From: Dipteris shenzhenensis
Lineage: Eukaryota; Polypodiophyta; Polypodiopsida; Gleicheniales
Direction: 5' to 3' (one strand)
Assembly: GCA_047967505.1 (NCBI GenBank)
Contig: CM106539.1
Length of the DNA: 64,000 nt
The notes beneath the pieces were generated by a model. It saw only the letters and a list, made by a program, of their open reading frames with translations. It was not told the origin of the DNA and ran no database searches. The translations under genes and the position numbers were made by a program. This document shows, piece by piece, positions 34,150-45,269 of this stretch; position 1 is the stretch's first letter, and each line of letters begins with the position of its first letter.

Positions 34150-35225
34150 AGAGAGGTGATGATGCCTAGGTCTGATGATTGGACCTTTCTTTCCATCTAT
34201 AGCACCAACTGCAATTAATGTTCACATTTCTCGACTTCTCTTTCCTTCAACTCCACATAAATCTATAAAAGAGGAGACAACAATATTAGTTGTGCATCTA
34301 ATAAACATAAAGTGTTGCTATACAAACATAAAGTCTCTAGTAGTAACATCAAGCATGGTAGCATTGGTCTCCTCTAGGTGAAGATCCTTTGTCTTGGAGG
34401 CCCCAAGTGTTTCAAGAGTAGTTTTCATATTGTCAATGACCATCTCAAGCACAAATTGCCTCCTGTCAACAACATCGACATTCGTTGGCAAGGAGCGCAA
34501 TTCCTCCTATGCTTCTTTTCAGCCTCTTTCTTAGGATCATGATGACGGCTGGGCTCACCCTATCATTGCTGGACTTTGCTATCTTTGCAGCCTCTAATTC
34601 ACGTTGTGCAATTATGAGCTCCTCTCGCCTTTCCAAAGAGCCCCCTAGCATGAAGGACACTTTCCTTAATTTTGTCCAAGTCACTAGGTTGGGGCATTGG
34701 AGACCTACCATGGCATACTGCCTTCAACAAGAAGGGTTCATTAGGTGTTTCATGAGAGGGAGTTGTGGTTTTGCAGTATTTGTTGTGGTGGTAGCCATGC
34801 CATCCGATGGTACATAATGCCCACTATGTCCTCAAACAAGCTTTTGGTTCCTAGCAAGCCCTCATTACGTATCCTCCATCTCTTGAAATGGTTGTCATAG
34901 TATCCCTTGTCTCATAGGTCTTCCAAATATTGAACAACAAATGCTACCCAATTGAAATGCATGGTTGACCCACTCAACAACGCTGCAAGGCCAAACTCTT
35001 TCCATACCCCTTCGCAAATGCATCAGTTATATCCCATGTTGGTGGGAGGGCTCTTCTGATAGATTTAATGATGAAATAACATCAACTCCTCATACACCTC
35101 CCTCTGGATGTTGCTGTATTTGATCCGATACTGACTATGATCCTTGGCATAACTGAAAACTCTCAACCACTCGACTGCTCCCACGTCATTGTTTAGGATC
35201 AAAACCTTCCATGGCGAGTCCATAT
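34150..35225 (-). other. unrecognised, interrupted minus-strand coding remnant
   Basis: Minus frames give MDSPWKVLILNNDVGAVEWL near the 35222 end, FGLAALLSGSTMHFNWVAFV near 34960, and an 81-codon frame at 34466-34711. Together they resemble one decayed gene with several stops. I recognise no domain. It could be a host pseudogene or the accessory ORF of a DNA transposon. Confidence 0.3.
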
Positions 35226-35349
35226 TTTATTAAATTCCTCCAATATATGATAGAATTTGCATTGCATCAGATAAACCACCTTGGGAGATTTCAAACGGCT
35301 TGGATACATGCAACATGAGATTATCAAAGGTGAAAATCAAAAGATGGGG

Positions 35350-35375
35350 ACACACACACACACACACACACACAC
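35350..35375 (+). repeat. (CA)n microsatellite
   Basis: Uninterrupted CA dinucleotide run. Confidence 0.95.
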
Positions 35376-36299
35376 ATGTGCACACACTACTGGAGCCTCC
35401 TGAAGGAGGCCTCATTCCTTCCTTTCTCCGAAGGAGAGTCAAATTTCACCTTTTTCGTAGTGTCAAAGAGCCAAGTTAGTTGTTCCTGCATGCTGCTTCG
35501 TGTGCACCTTTTGTCCTAGTGGAGAAGAGTGACAGTCCACTCTTTGAGTCGTAGCAACATTGTTTATTCCTACTGCATGCTCTGGATGCTTGAGCCTTTT
35601 CCGTGGGCATGATGAGCCAAAGTCTCTCTCATAATTTGAGCTTTTTTTTGTGTGACATTTAGGTGCAGACGTCGTGTCCTCCCACCTCCCCCACTCCCCT
35701 CTGCTGGCAAACCCCATGGGCTTCATGACTCCATGCTTGTTTGCAAAATGGCAACTTTGTTGTCTTGAAACTAAAAGTGTTGTAATTGGATAAGGAAGGC
35801 ACTACAAAGTTTCCATGATTTCACTTTGTACGTGCCTTTGCTTTCATGATTACAATTTCTAATTTCAAAGCCAAAATATATTCTCTTTCAAGTGCTAACC
35901 AGATATGCTATTTGATACATGCTAAAACCTTAAAAAGTGTAGCACATTAACGTGCTCCTCTCTCCTCCCCTTCTCCCTCTCTTCTCCCATCTCCCCTTTT
36001 CCTCTTTCTCTCATGGAAACACATTGCAATGATCCGAGAACTACTTGAGTGACACTTGGGGATGGTTCGCGCTTTGCATTGCTCTCACAAGGAGTAGCTT
36101 AGAGTGGAGTCTCCATCAACATTCCTTCAAGATCCCCACGACACGTTAGTCACCGTCGAGACCACATGCACAAAATCTAGAGAGACGGGGCATCCAAGCT
36201 CTACTAAAGGAGGGGAGGGTGGTCCATTTGAATACCCTATTTGTCAAACTATCTAGATATGCGTGCGTACCAAGCTGTACTAACCACATTTAGGTTAGT
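35376..36299 (+). other. gene-less stretch
   Basis: No recognised gene, RNA or transposon motif. Confidence 0.4.
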
Positions 36300-36676
36300 T
36301 GTATGGACGGTCCTAATGCCAACCTTTAGAGCCTCCAACTAGGTAAGGCCCACCCTCTATGAAGATATGTCATTGTTTGAAAGATGGCATCAAGTTGAAG
36401 TGGTATCATAGCAAAATTTTCGTGTATGATCTTATGTGGGACGAAGGGATTTACTCCGATCATCCTAGATCCCATAGTCACTTGTAGCCTCTCAAATCTC
36501 TGCTAGTCAGCTATCGATAGGTCGTCCCCTAAAAGGATGCTGCATATATCACTGTCGACCTCACAATTGTGTCAAATAGCCATCCCTTCATTAGGTGGTC
36601 TTGGAAGTATGGCTAAGCATACCCTCGTATGAGGCCTACTCTCGCTGCATGAGCCATCATGAAAATTGGTCTTGCA
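36300..36676 (-). mobile_element. LINE fragment, downstream half (split by copia C)
   Basis: The right part is similar to the post-RT segment of the LINE at 18590-18650 (shared CATCATGAA and surrounding words). Its continuation on the minus strand is found at 53615-54210, beyond the copia C 3' LTR. So copia C interrupts this LINE. Confidence 0.55.
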
Positions 36677-36900
36677 TGTAGGACACTTTATGTCACTGAT
36701 GGTATGGACATGTAGGCTAGTCTAGACTTATTCTTGTTATGTGACACTGTGGGTCATATATATATCTAGTGGTCACTAGATGTATGGTCACTCATTTTGC
36801 TCATCCCTTATCACAAAGCACATGCACTTGGTTCTCTCACGCTTGCTGTGTATGCTCATGCTCCTATGCATCTCTCTCTCAGACACATTGTGTTCCTACA
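36677..36900 (+). repeat. copia C 5' LTR
   Basis: Runs from TGTAGGACACTTTATGTC to TGTGTTCCTACA (224 bp). It matches the LTR at 53430-53609, which lacks about 44 bp near the end. TTGCA before it and TCACA after the 3' LTR may be a decayed target duplication differing by two transitions. Confidence 0.85.
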
Positions 36901-36902
36901 TA

Positions 36903-36914
36903 TGGTATTAGAGC
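36903..36914 (+). promoter_or_regulatory. copia C primer-binding site
   Basis: TGGTATTAGAGC, one mismatch from the initiator Met-tRNA complement, two bases after the LTR end. About 140 bp of copia C leader follows before gypsy B begins. Confidence 0.85.
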
Positions 36915-37053
36915 TGGTTTGCTGAGGGTGTTAAGCCCTAGACTTGATGAGATTGCAAGAGAGAGGAGATACCTGCTATGAGGCTCAGCCTCTGAAGCAC
37001 CAACTAGTGTGCTGAATCCTACCTCCGAGAGAGTTCTCCAAGAGAAGAATTCG

Positions 37054-37147
37054 AACCAAAAGATATTTCTTTCAACACACAAATTCACCAATTAATTGGA
37101 GAAGAAGAGCATAAACACACCACGAGAACGACAGCAGACTGAGTACA
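37054..37147 (-). repeat. gypsy B 3' LTR (short, about 94-101 bp)
   Basis: The minus strand reads TGTACTCAGTCTGCTGTC to CTTTTGGTT, matching the LTR at 42217-42317. The polypurine tract GGGGGGGAGAT precedes it (37148-37158). The match ends where copia C leader sequence begins on the left. Confidence 0.65.
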
Positions 37148-37159
37148 ATCTCCCCCCCT

Positions 37160-38060
37160 AGATGAGTGGCTCACGATTCCTCATCTAGAGTATTTGTGAT
37201 ATTTCATAAAAGCATCAAGGACCAAAATTATCCCTCTCATCCAAAAATGAGGGATTTGCTTTACATAGCCTTCTTAGGGCCCAAAAATGAATTATGTCCA
37301 CTGTAAAATATATTGCCCAAACTTGCAATAATAAAGCAAATACAAAAATTGGCCCATGGCCATATATAATGCATTGTGTGACACCTCGATTGGTACCCTC
37401 GCACTAACTCCAGTCCTCGCTATGAGTTCCATCACTTGTACTCAAGCTGCCAATTACATTAGTTATTAACAATTGATTGAACGAATCAACTGATTCCAAC
37501 ATAACTGTGCTCAAAGCATAATAATCAAGCACAACACCAATAACACTAGCGACATCAGCATTAACATGGAATCACCCACAATACTGACCACCTAGCATGG
37601 CAAAACACAAGCTAGTTAGGCATCCCCAACCATGGATGTTTTAATTGAAGGTAAATTTATATATTAGTATAAAATCCTAGCAAAAGTTTATCAAGCTAGT
37701 TTTTTTAGTTGATAAAATATGGTACACTTTTGTATATTTTCTTTTGGATTTTGAAGTAAAAGATGTAGATCCTGGCAAAACTTCAAAAATTTTCACGAAA
37801 AAGTTTCAAATCTTGGCAAATATTTCAAACATTTATTTTTATAAGGGCATAGAAACTTTTGACACCAATATAAAAGTCTTGCTTCTTAATGAAAATAACA
37901 TGAAGAAATCATCCCTGTCCCCAACTAACCACACAAAGTATCCATTAGGACCCCCGTCACATCCGGTGCGCTCCTATGGAGTACTTTGCCATAGTCACAC
38001 TTGACCAAAATAATAATGTCCAAAGTAAGATATATCAAAAAGCTCTTATCATATCCAGAA
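37160..38060 (-). mobile_element. gypsy B 3' untranslated interior
   Basis: A non-coding segment between the integrase fragment at 38150-38288 and the 3' LTR. It is repeated in opposite orientation at 41605-42204, apart from the hAT MITE inserted here at 37631-37917. Confidence 0.75.
37631..37917 (+). mobile_element. hAT-type MITE, 287 bp
   Basis: An AT-rich insertion with ends CATGGATGTTTT and, inverted, CAGGGATGATTT (10 of 12 matched), as in hAT termini. It has a perfect 8-bp target duplication TCCCCAAC at 37623-37630 and 37918-37925. The related segment at 41720-41740 carries a single copy of this 8-mer and no insert, so an empty site is present in the window. It encodes nothing. Confidence 0.9.
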
Positions 38061-38149
38061 TAGTACTACTTGTAACTTCAGTTTATCCATTCGATTCCAG
38101 ATGAAAAGCTCATGTGAAATCTAACTTAGTGCCTAGATTATGAAATAAT

Positions 38150-38288
38150 GCAGTCTAGAAATTACTGCAAAACTTCAAATCTCGATTAGACACTACAATC
38201 TTTGGCAATCCATGATGAACAAAGATATGCTTGATGAATAAATGTGCAGCTTGCTGAGCCGTTAAGGTCTTCCTGCATGGGAGGAAAT
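38150..38288 (-). pseudogene. gypsy B integrase core, downstream part
   Basis: The minus frame reads AAHLFIKHIFVHHGLPKIVV followed by SNRDLKFCSNF. This is the gypsy integrase segment around the second catalytic Asp (normally S-D-R-D-P-K-F). It begins directly at the edge of the copia A2 LTR, with target copy ATTTC. Its upstream part is the frame ending at 46936 (+), which breaks at the same integrase codon. Confidence 0.85.
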
Positions 38289-39153
38289 TGTAAGAAAAGA
38301 ATACAACGTCTGTGCTCAACAGATAATAGGATCTCGTATGCAAGAGAAAAAGCAGATAGTATGGAGAATCAAAAAATTTAATTACTATAGAACTGATACA
38401 ATAGATGGTGCTGCCTCTCCCAACCATGCGCTCCTGTGAAAGAAGCTTCGATGGCATGTTGGAAACAGTAGAGGACGGAGGCTGGATGCTAACGAATCAG
38501 GGTTGTTGTAGCTAGATGATGAAATGGGCTTCACGAGCTTGCTCTTATATAGCCACCAGTCGTAGTCGGTTAAACCCAATTGGGTGACTGACCCAATCCA
38601 CCCAAAACGGTCGACTGGGAGTCGGTCCCAAAATAGGCCACCGACCACACGATAGAACCAGTGCACAAAATAGAGCAACCAACCTACGGTATCCGTTCGG
38701 CCCATAGCCATCCGGGATCATCTGGGGCTCCAAACGGGCCCCGTACCCCGAGAGTGGGCTGCCTCGACAAATGCTCCATCTACCCTCAGTGCGGTCAGTC
38801 ATGGGATGCCTTCCCACACTTGCATGTAGCCTCGTCGGCAGTGTGCCAACTAATCTAGCCATCAATCCACACATGGCCCCCATCTGGTGTCCAAACTAGG
38901 ACCTATCGGATAACCGAGCTACTCAAATGCCTTCTCCTCATATGGGGGGCTTACAAGTAGAGTTAGTTGGTTCCTGTGTAGTTACACGAGAGTGGAGCAT
39001 TGATATCTAACACATGGCCCCCATCTGGTGTCCAAACTAGGACCTACCGGATAACCGAGCTACTCAAATGCCTTCTCCTCATATGGGGGGCTTACAAGTA
39101 GAGTTAGCTGGTTCCCACATAGTTACACGAGAGTGGAGCATTGATATCTAACA
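38289..39153 (-). repeat. copia A2 3' LTR with an internal 141-bp tandem duplication
   Basis: The LTR is 865 bp against about 719 bp for the A2 5' LTR. The excess is a tandem copy of the first 141 bp of the LTR (minus sense): 38871-39011 and 39012-39152 are near-identical, each ending in GATATCTAAC. Confidence 0.88.
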
Positions 39154-39183
39154 CCCCCCCTCAATGTCCACCCGCAAGTGAAC

Positions 39184-40612
39184 TTAACTTTTCGGTCCAA
39201 TGCCAAGTCGATGAAGATGCCTCTCCAGCAAGTCTCTTCCAAGAGCCTTCGTGAAGATGTCCGCAACATTCTCTGTAGTCAGACAATACACCAAGTTGAC
39301 CTCTCCATCCATGATGAGCTCGCGTACAAAGTGATAAAGAATCTCAATGTGTTTTGTGCGAGCTTGGAACATAGGGTTCTTTGCAATCGCCATGCAACTC
39401 TGACTGTCACATGATAACTGCGTAGGCTTGTTTTGCACTGCACCCATGTCCCCTAAAATCCTCCTCAACCACACTGCCTCACAAGAAGCAAAGCATGCTG
39501 ATTTGTACTCAGCCTCAGTAGAAGAAAGAGCAACTCTGGGTTGCTTCTCGCTGACCTATGACATAGCTCCAGATCCAAGTGAGAAGCAGTAACCTATCAC
39601 TGATCTCCTGCTGTCCACGTCTCCTGCCCAATCTGAGTCACGAAATCTGGTCAAGATGTTGCCCTTGGTATAGGTGATGCCATAATCAAGTGTGCCTTTG
39701 ATGTATTTCAGCACCCGCATCCCTGCCCTCCAATGGTTCTCCCAGGGCTTATTGGAAAACTTGCTTAGTACACCAGTCGCAAAACTGATGTCCGACCGCG
39801 TGTTGCACAAGTAAATCAAGCTACCCACAAGCCTTATGTACTTCACTTCATCCACCAGTGGTGATGAATCCTCGTTTGAGAGCTATAGGGGTACCAACTG
39901 TCTTGCACTCAGCCATGCCAAATGCCTTCGGTATCTCTCTAGCATACGTCAGCTATGAAATGAAGATCTGTTTCAGCTCTTGCCAAACTTATATCCCCAA
40001 ATAGAAATGCATTAGTCCGAGGTCTGTCATTTCAAACTCTCTTCCTAGCAAATGCTTTGTCTGCGAGATCTTCTCTTCATGGTTTCCTATTATGACAAGG
40101 TCATCCACATAAAGGACCACGATCATACACTTGCCTCCTTCTCTGAAGATATACAAATTTGCATCACATGGGCTCCTCTCGAACCCGTTTTGTAGAAAGT
40201 AGACATCAATCCACTGGTACCATGCTCGTGGGCCCTGTTTCAGCCCGTAAAGTGCCTTCTTCAATTTACAAACTTTACCTTCTTCTGAACTGGGGATCAG
40301 AAAACCTAGTGGTTGTTCCATGTATACCTCCTCCTTGAGATCCCCATTCAGAAAGGCAGATTTTACATCCATCTGAAACACAAGCTAACCTCCCTGGGTA
40401 GCTAAAGCCAAAACACTGCGAATTGTGCTTAGTCGAGCTGTGGGAGCAAAAGTATCTTGATAATCAAAACCATGTACCTGTGCGAATCCTTTTGCCATGA
40501 GCCGAGAGCCTTGTACTTATCGAACGTGCCGTCGGACTTGTACTTGGTCTTGTACACCCACTTAGTGCCGATTACCTTGCATTTTGGTGGTCGATCCACA
40601 AGGTCTCTAGTG
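39184..40612 (-). pseudogene. copia A2 reverse transcriptase and RNase H
   Basis: Open segments at 39989-40381 (RT with YVDDLVI), 39556-39855 (LCNTRSDISFATGVLSKFS, DSDWAGDVDSRRS) and 39184-39474 (RNase H end, KHIEILYHFVREL). They are broken by a few stops. It is a better preserved relative of the A1 copy. Confidence 0.85.
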
Positions 40613-40850
40613 TACCGGCTGATTCTTGTCCATTCCACTTGTCAAATTTCTTGTGCTCCTTTGATGAGATAACAGAAGTAGTACTAGAGGAACCAGATAA
40701 ATCTCCTTGTGTAGGAGTTGCAAGCACATCAAGAGGATGAGTCTCCTCTCTCATCACAAATTCCCAAAGACCTTTACCACTGCATAATTTGTACCATCCA
40801 ATTTGTCATACTCTGAAAAGTAAAAGGAAATCTCCTCTGACATGATTGTG
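40613..40850 (-). pseudogene. copia C gag N-terminal fragment
   Basis: The minus frame starts MSEEISFYFSEYDKLDGTNY at about 40840, a copia gag opening. It continues with frame changes to HKKFDKWNGQESAG at about 40613, where copia A2 sequence takes over. It is in the opposite orientation to the copia C LTRs and pol, consistent with an inversion whose other breakpoint is near 50096. Confidence 0.6.
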
Positions 40851-41012
40851 GAGAGACATACACAAACAAAAAATTGTGTACCCAACTAGGAGGAATAATT
40901 TAAGATGGAACTGGCAATATAACACTCCCAATAATTCGCAGATGGGACTAGAAATCTAGCACTAGAAATCCACTTCGATTTGCTTCTCCCTCTTCTTGTC
41001 AATTTCATTCAG

Positions 41013-41357
41013 GATGGGGGAGCCGTAGTCATTGCCATCAATAGACAATATCCGGGCCCAACCATGTGTGCTCATGCTAGGGACACGATTATTGTCAAGT
41101 TGCAGAATCTCATACCCCTCGAGGGTTTGGTTATCCATTGGCATGAAATACAGCATATTGGCACACCATGGTTTGATAGGACTGTGTCTGTTTCTCAATG
41201 TGCCATTGCTCCAGGGAAAACATTCGTCTACAAGTTCTTGGTCAACAAGGCTCATTGATCATGGAAGTGCAAGAGGAATGAAGGAGCCGTTCAGCTATTA
41301 CTACGACGGAGAGCTGAGTGTGGTGGTGAATGAGTGGTGGCACAAGAACTGTTGAAA
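41013..41357 (+). pseudogene. multicopper oxidase (ascorbate oxidase-like) fragment
   Basis: One frame reads AVVIAINRQYPGPTMCAHAR, then EGLVIHWHEIQHIGTPWFD and VSQCAIAPGKTFVYKFLV. This is the first cupredoxin domain of plant L-ascorbate oxidase-type enzymes. The copper-ligand motif is HWHE instead of HWHG. The next conserved HGH block is missing. After a deletion and frame change the match resumes with EPFSYYYDGELSVVVNEWWH. An AG acceptor (TTTCATTCAG) precedes the match at 41012, so this is genomic, intron-flanked DNA and not a retrocopy. It lies between copia C gag and gypsy B sequence. Confidence 0.75.
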
Positions 41358-41604
41358 GCTATTTCATCACCCACCCGTCTCCATGCACGTCTCTGCCATC
41401 GATAAGAACACCCTGATCGACACTCTAGCCATTGCGAGCAGATGAGAAGCTGAGATCTACGACATGAACATGCCATCTAGTGGCATATATGAATGTAATG
41501 CGCTTTGTGATGCTAGTTAGGGAACCCCTACAATCAGTTCAAGGTGATGTTTGAAGCTATGGAACTCTGGCTTGCAGATCACGTCATTCTTGTTATGGAA
41601 ATTA

Positions 41605-42204
41605 TATTTTCTGATATATCTTGCTTTGGACATTATTATTTTAGTCAATTGTGACTATGGCAAACTACTCCATAGGAGCGCACCGGGGACGTGACGGGGG
41701 TCCTAGTGGATACTTTGTGTGGTTAGTTGGGGACGCCTGACTAGCTTGTGTTTTGCCATGCTAGATGGTCGGTATTGTGGGTGATTCCATGTTAATACTG
41801 ATGTCGCTAGTGTTATTGGTGTTGTGCTTGATTATTGTGCTTTGAGCACGGTTATGTTGGGATCGGTTGATTGGGTGATTCGTTCAATTGATTGCTAATA
41901 ACTAATGTAATTGGCGGCTTGAGTACAAGTGATGGAACTCATAGTGAGGATTGGAGTTAGTGCAAGGGTACCGATTGAGGTGTCTCATAGCGCATTATAT
42001 ATGGCCATGGGTCAATTTTTGTATTTGCTTTATTATTGCAACTTTGAGCAATATATTTTACAGTGGACATAATTCATTTTTGGGACCTAAGAAGGCTATG
42101 TAAAGCAAATCCATCATTTTTGGATGAGAGGGATAATTTTGGCTCCTTGGTGCTTTTATGAAATATCATAAATACTCTAGATGAGGAAGCGTGAGCCATT
42201 CATC
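41605..42204 (+). repeat. second copy of the gypsy B 3' interior, inverted relative to 37160-38060
   Basis: Co-linear on the opposite strand with 37160-38060. It shares the segment from the GGACATTATTATTTT block to the CTAGATGAGGAA block and lacks the MITE. It is followed by a polypurine tract and LTR, as at the left copy. Confidence 0.85.
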
Positions 42205-42330
42205 TAGGGGGGAGATTGTACGCAGTCTGCTGTCAATCTCGTGGTGTGTTTATGCTCTTCTTCTCCAATTGATTAAGTAGTGAATTTGTGTGTTGAAAAG
42301 AATACCTTTTGGTTTTAGTGGTATCAGAGC
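42205..42330 (+). repeat. gypsy B polypurine tract, LTR and primer-binding site
   Basis: Order: purine tract (TAGGGGGGAGAT, to about 42216), LTR TGTACGCAGTCTGCTG to TTTTGGTTTTAG (42217-42317), then TGGTATCAGAGC at 42319-42330. A single LTR has an interior 3' end on its left and an interior 5' start on its right, as in tandem elements that share an LTR. Confidence 0.75.
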
Positions 42331-43600
42331 GCTAGTATGCTCCAAAACTTGGGGAGAAGGAAGCTCCAAAAGAAAGTATGGTTTCTGAGAAGGGGGAAGC
42401 TCTGCATCAAAATTTGAACGAGGCTCAAGGTTCACTTGAAGAGTTTAATGCCCACAAGCTATATATACGGATTATTCAGTGGTACTTTGAACCATCAAAA
42501 GAATCTCCTTGAAAAGAAAAATCGTGAACAAAAACCCCCTTGACTCTGTCTCCACTGTTGCTCATTATTAGAGCTCTTTGGTTTGCCCCGCTATAGCCAA
42601 CTATCTAGTCTCCTGCTTCTGCTCAGTACTAGCTCTCCAGTCTGCTGCCACATGCAGAGCCATAAACTCCTCGGGCGTAGAGTAGCAAAGACTCTCTTGG
42701 GCATCGAAGAACTCTACCCATCACCTCCAGCCCTCCATAATCTACACAGCAGCCACCTTTGGAAACGTTGTGACTCAAGAGTTTTTCATTTGCGTGCCCG
42801 TTTGTAGCCTGCAGACCTTCAGTTAAAGGTAGTTGGCTCATTAAGATAGACCGTTGCCCACGCATAGTCCCACACTCCTTCACCCACACGTAGTGCAACC
42901 GTTTGCATAGAGGCCACCTCTATTGCATCTTCCTACCTTCAGTCGCCGGCAGTAGCAGGTTCTGGCTCACGGGCCTCTGTCAACATGGTGTAGCCCTGCA
43001 GTCTCATCATAGCGGCCACCTCCTTTGTCTCTATCATCGTGCAACACAGACGCTTCACTGTTTCAAGCGAAAGTTCCTTTTGATTTTTTTCTATAAAGAA
43101 AAGGACCCCAAAGGTTCAAAGGCCCTCTAAGGATTTTTTTTTTTTTTTTTTTTAAAAGAAAAAAAAAAGAGAGAGCTCTAAAGTTCAAAAAAGAAGCTTT
43201 CTTCTTGGCGATCTGCAACGCAAAAGTGAGAGGCCACTCCACCAACTAGCAAAGGCATATTAAAAAGAAAGAAAGAGAGCGCAAAGCAAAATCAGAGAAA
43301 GCTCGAATGAAGAAGGCGATTGGAACCACGAATTACCGAGCAATTAATTGGAGATCAGTCGAGCACAAAGACGACTACGAGCGACATCATTGGTCACAAA
43401 TCTCCCACTCTAGTCCTTTCTACCTTCAATAAAAGAGCGAGATAAGTGATTTCTTTTGCTTTATATTTCATAGACTTAGTATCTTTCACCATCCATTTCT
43501 TACCATACACTCGAATTACACTTTCTCATTTGTTTAATTCTCATATACTTAGTATCCTTATTTTCCTCCGTTCCACTTTATTTGTACTTATCGCATTATC
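42331..43600 (+). other. gypsy B leader
   Basis: About 1.27 kb between primer-binding site and gag. It contains a T-run followed by an A/G-rich run at 43132-43177. No coding motif recognised. Confidence 0.6.
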
Positions 43601-44290
43601 ATGGCACATCAGCCACAACCACCCACACTCCAAGAGCGGTTAGACACACTTCAGGCACAGTTGGCCAATGAGCGTGAGCACAGGGAGAGATTGGAAAAGA
43701 AAATCAATGGTAAGAAAAGGAAGAGACATTTATCTGACGATGAGTCATCCGACGATGATTCCAACGATGATACTATTATCAGGACAGTCAAAGCCACACT
43801 GAGAGCACAAGATTCGAGAAAGGAGAGTAAGATAAGTAGAAAAGCTTTCTCATTTCAAAATTTTGATGGAAAGAAAGAAGCATGCACTGTCTTGTCCTGG
43901 ATTAGTTAGCTAGATGATTATTTTTCAGGGGAGAAATTCTCTGAAAAAGACAAGATTAAATGTGCTGCAAATCATTTAGTAGAGAGTGCTGCACTTTGGT
44001 GGAACATCACTAAGCATAGTAAAAGGCGACCAAAATCTTGGAAGTCAAGAAAGATTTTCTTCCCTCACACTTCAAAGCAAAAGCTAGAAAACACTGGGAT
44101 ACTTTCAAGCAGTTCAATAAGGAAACAATCTCCACATATACTGATAGATTTTGGCAAACATTGATCTAATTACAGTCCTTAGAGAAAGTTAATGAGTGAG
44201 ATTTATGTAGGAAGTATGTGGCAGGTCTAAAGTCTAAGTTGAGAGCCGAGATTAACATGTTTCATCACTGAGCTCTACAATTTCTCTTGC
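43601..44290 (+). pseudogene. gypsy B gag, interrupted
   Basis: Starts MAHQPQPPTLQERLDTLQAQ with a coiled-coil-like and then acidic region (DDESSDDDSND). It enters the retrotransposon gag domain (FSFQNFDGKKEA) and hits a stop at 43907. The continuation reads LDDYFSGEKFSEKDKIKCAA and LWWN, as in Ty3/gypsy gag, with further frameshifts to 44290. Confidence 0.8.
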
Positions 44291-44291
44291 A

Positions 44292-45119
44292 ATGAATTAT
44301 GAAAGAAAGAATGGGATCCCAAAAGAAGGGAAAGATTTGGAACGGCATGTACCTTTCCATAAGAAAAAAAGATTTGATAAAAAGCCTTTCTTTGAATCTA
44401 AAAATGGTTTTGTTTCACAGAAGACAGAACCTTCTTCGAAGCCGAATGGTGGAAATTTTCCAAAGAAAGAAATAAGGTGTTTCAAGTGCAACAAGGTGGG
44501 ACACATAGCCATTGAGTGTCCCAAAAGAAAGAAGACCCTGATGGTGAAAGTGCACATGATTAACGATGAAGCAGCCAAGCAAGAGGGAGGTAAGTATAAT
44601 TATCATGCTCTTCTAAAGATGAAAGGTTTCATTAATGGCAAAGAGGTTGTTATTCTGCATGACAATGGTAGTACACATGATTTAATTTCGGAAAGAACCT
44701 TACCAAAGCTAAACCTAGAGTCTTTTCCATCTAACTATAAGGTCAAAGTTGCTTTTATCAAAACAAAGTACAATTGCACTAGAGAAGTCAAGAACCTTGA
44801 AATCTCAATCAAACCCTACAAGGATACACGAGACTTTCTAGTGGCACCCCTACAGGGAGTGGACATCATCTTAGGAATGCCATGGAGGCATCAATATAAT
44901 CCTAAGATAAACTATGATTCACATCAGATGTGGATTGAGAAGGACAGACAAGAAATATGTCTGAAAAGCTCAATGAAACATGAGATCAATCCTTTACTCA
45001 ACCACACACAAGCCAAAAGAGCAATTAGAAAACGTGAGAAGACATATCTGATTTTGGTGAATATGGTAATAGCTACTCAGCCAAACACTAAGCCTACACA
45101 CCAAAGGTTTCTTTCTTAA
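44292..45119 (+). pseudogene. gypsy B zinc knuckle and protease
   Basis: A 275-codon frame. It holds a basic region, the knuckle CFKCNKVGHIAIEC near residues 63-76, and a retropepsin-like domain with VVILHDNGSTHDLIS (family usually D-S/T-G). The catalytic Asp is present and the following residue is Asn. It ends at a TAA before RT. Confidence 0.8.
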
Positions 45120-45269
45120 TTTTTTGATTGTTTCTTAGAGGATTAACCGCTTGGACTACCATGTTCTTGACGTGAAGATCATAAGATAGAAATCTTACCG
45201 GGCAATACTCCACCTTGCAAAGCTCCTTATAGAGTCAATCAGCTAAAACAAAAGAAAATTCAAAAGCAA

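Larger units (their letters stand above)
38289..40612 (-). mobile_element. copia family A element A2, RT-to-3' LTR half
   Basis: The minus strand reads RT start (RDLVDRPPKCKVIGTKWVYK), [28 protein letters not shown] and RNase H blocks to LGIGPKS at about 39184. The polypurine tract and 3' LTR follow. Integrase and everything upstream are absent here and are found in plus orientation at 46937-50096. The left edge is followed (minus sense) by ATTTC, the same 5 bp that precedes the other half. Confidence 0.88.

Noticed and set aside
40962-41255. 97-codon minus-strand open frame opposite the multicopper oxidase
   Set aside because: It is the antisense shadow of the conserved plus-strand oxidase segment.
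37054-42330. A DNA transposon with long terminal inverted repeats formed by 37160-38060 and 41605-42204
   Set aside because: Each arm ends in a polypurine tract and LTR and sits in a gypsy context. The inverted arrangement is better explained by the inversion that also restores copia A2 and copia C.
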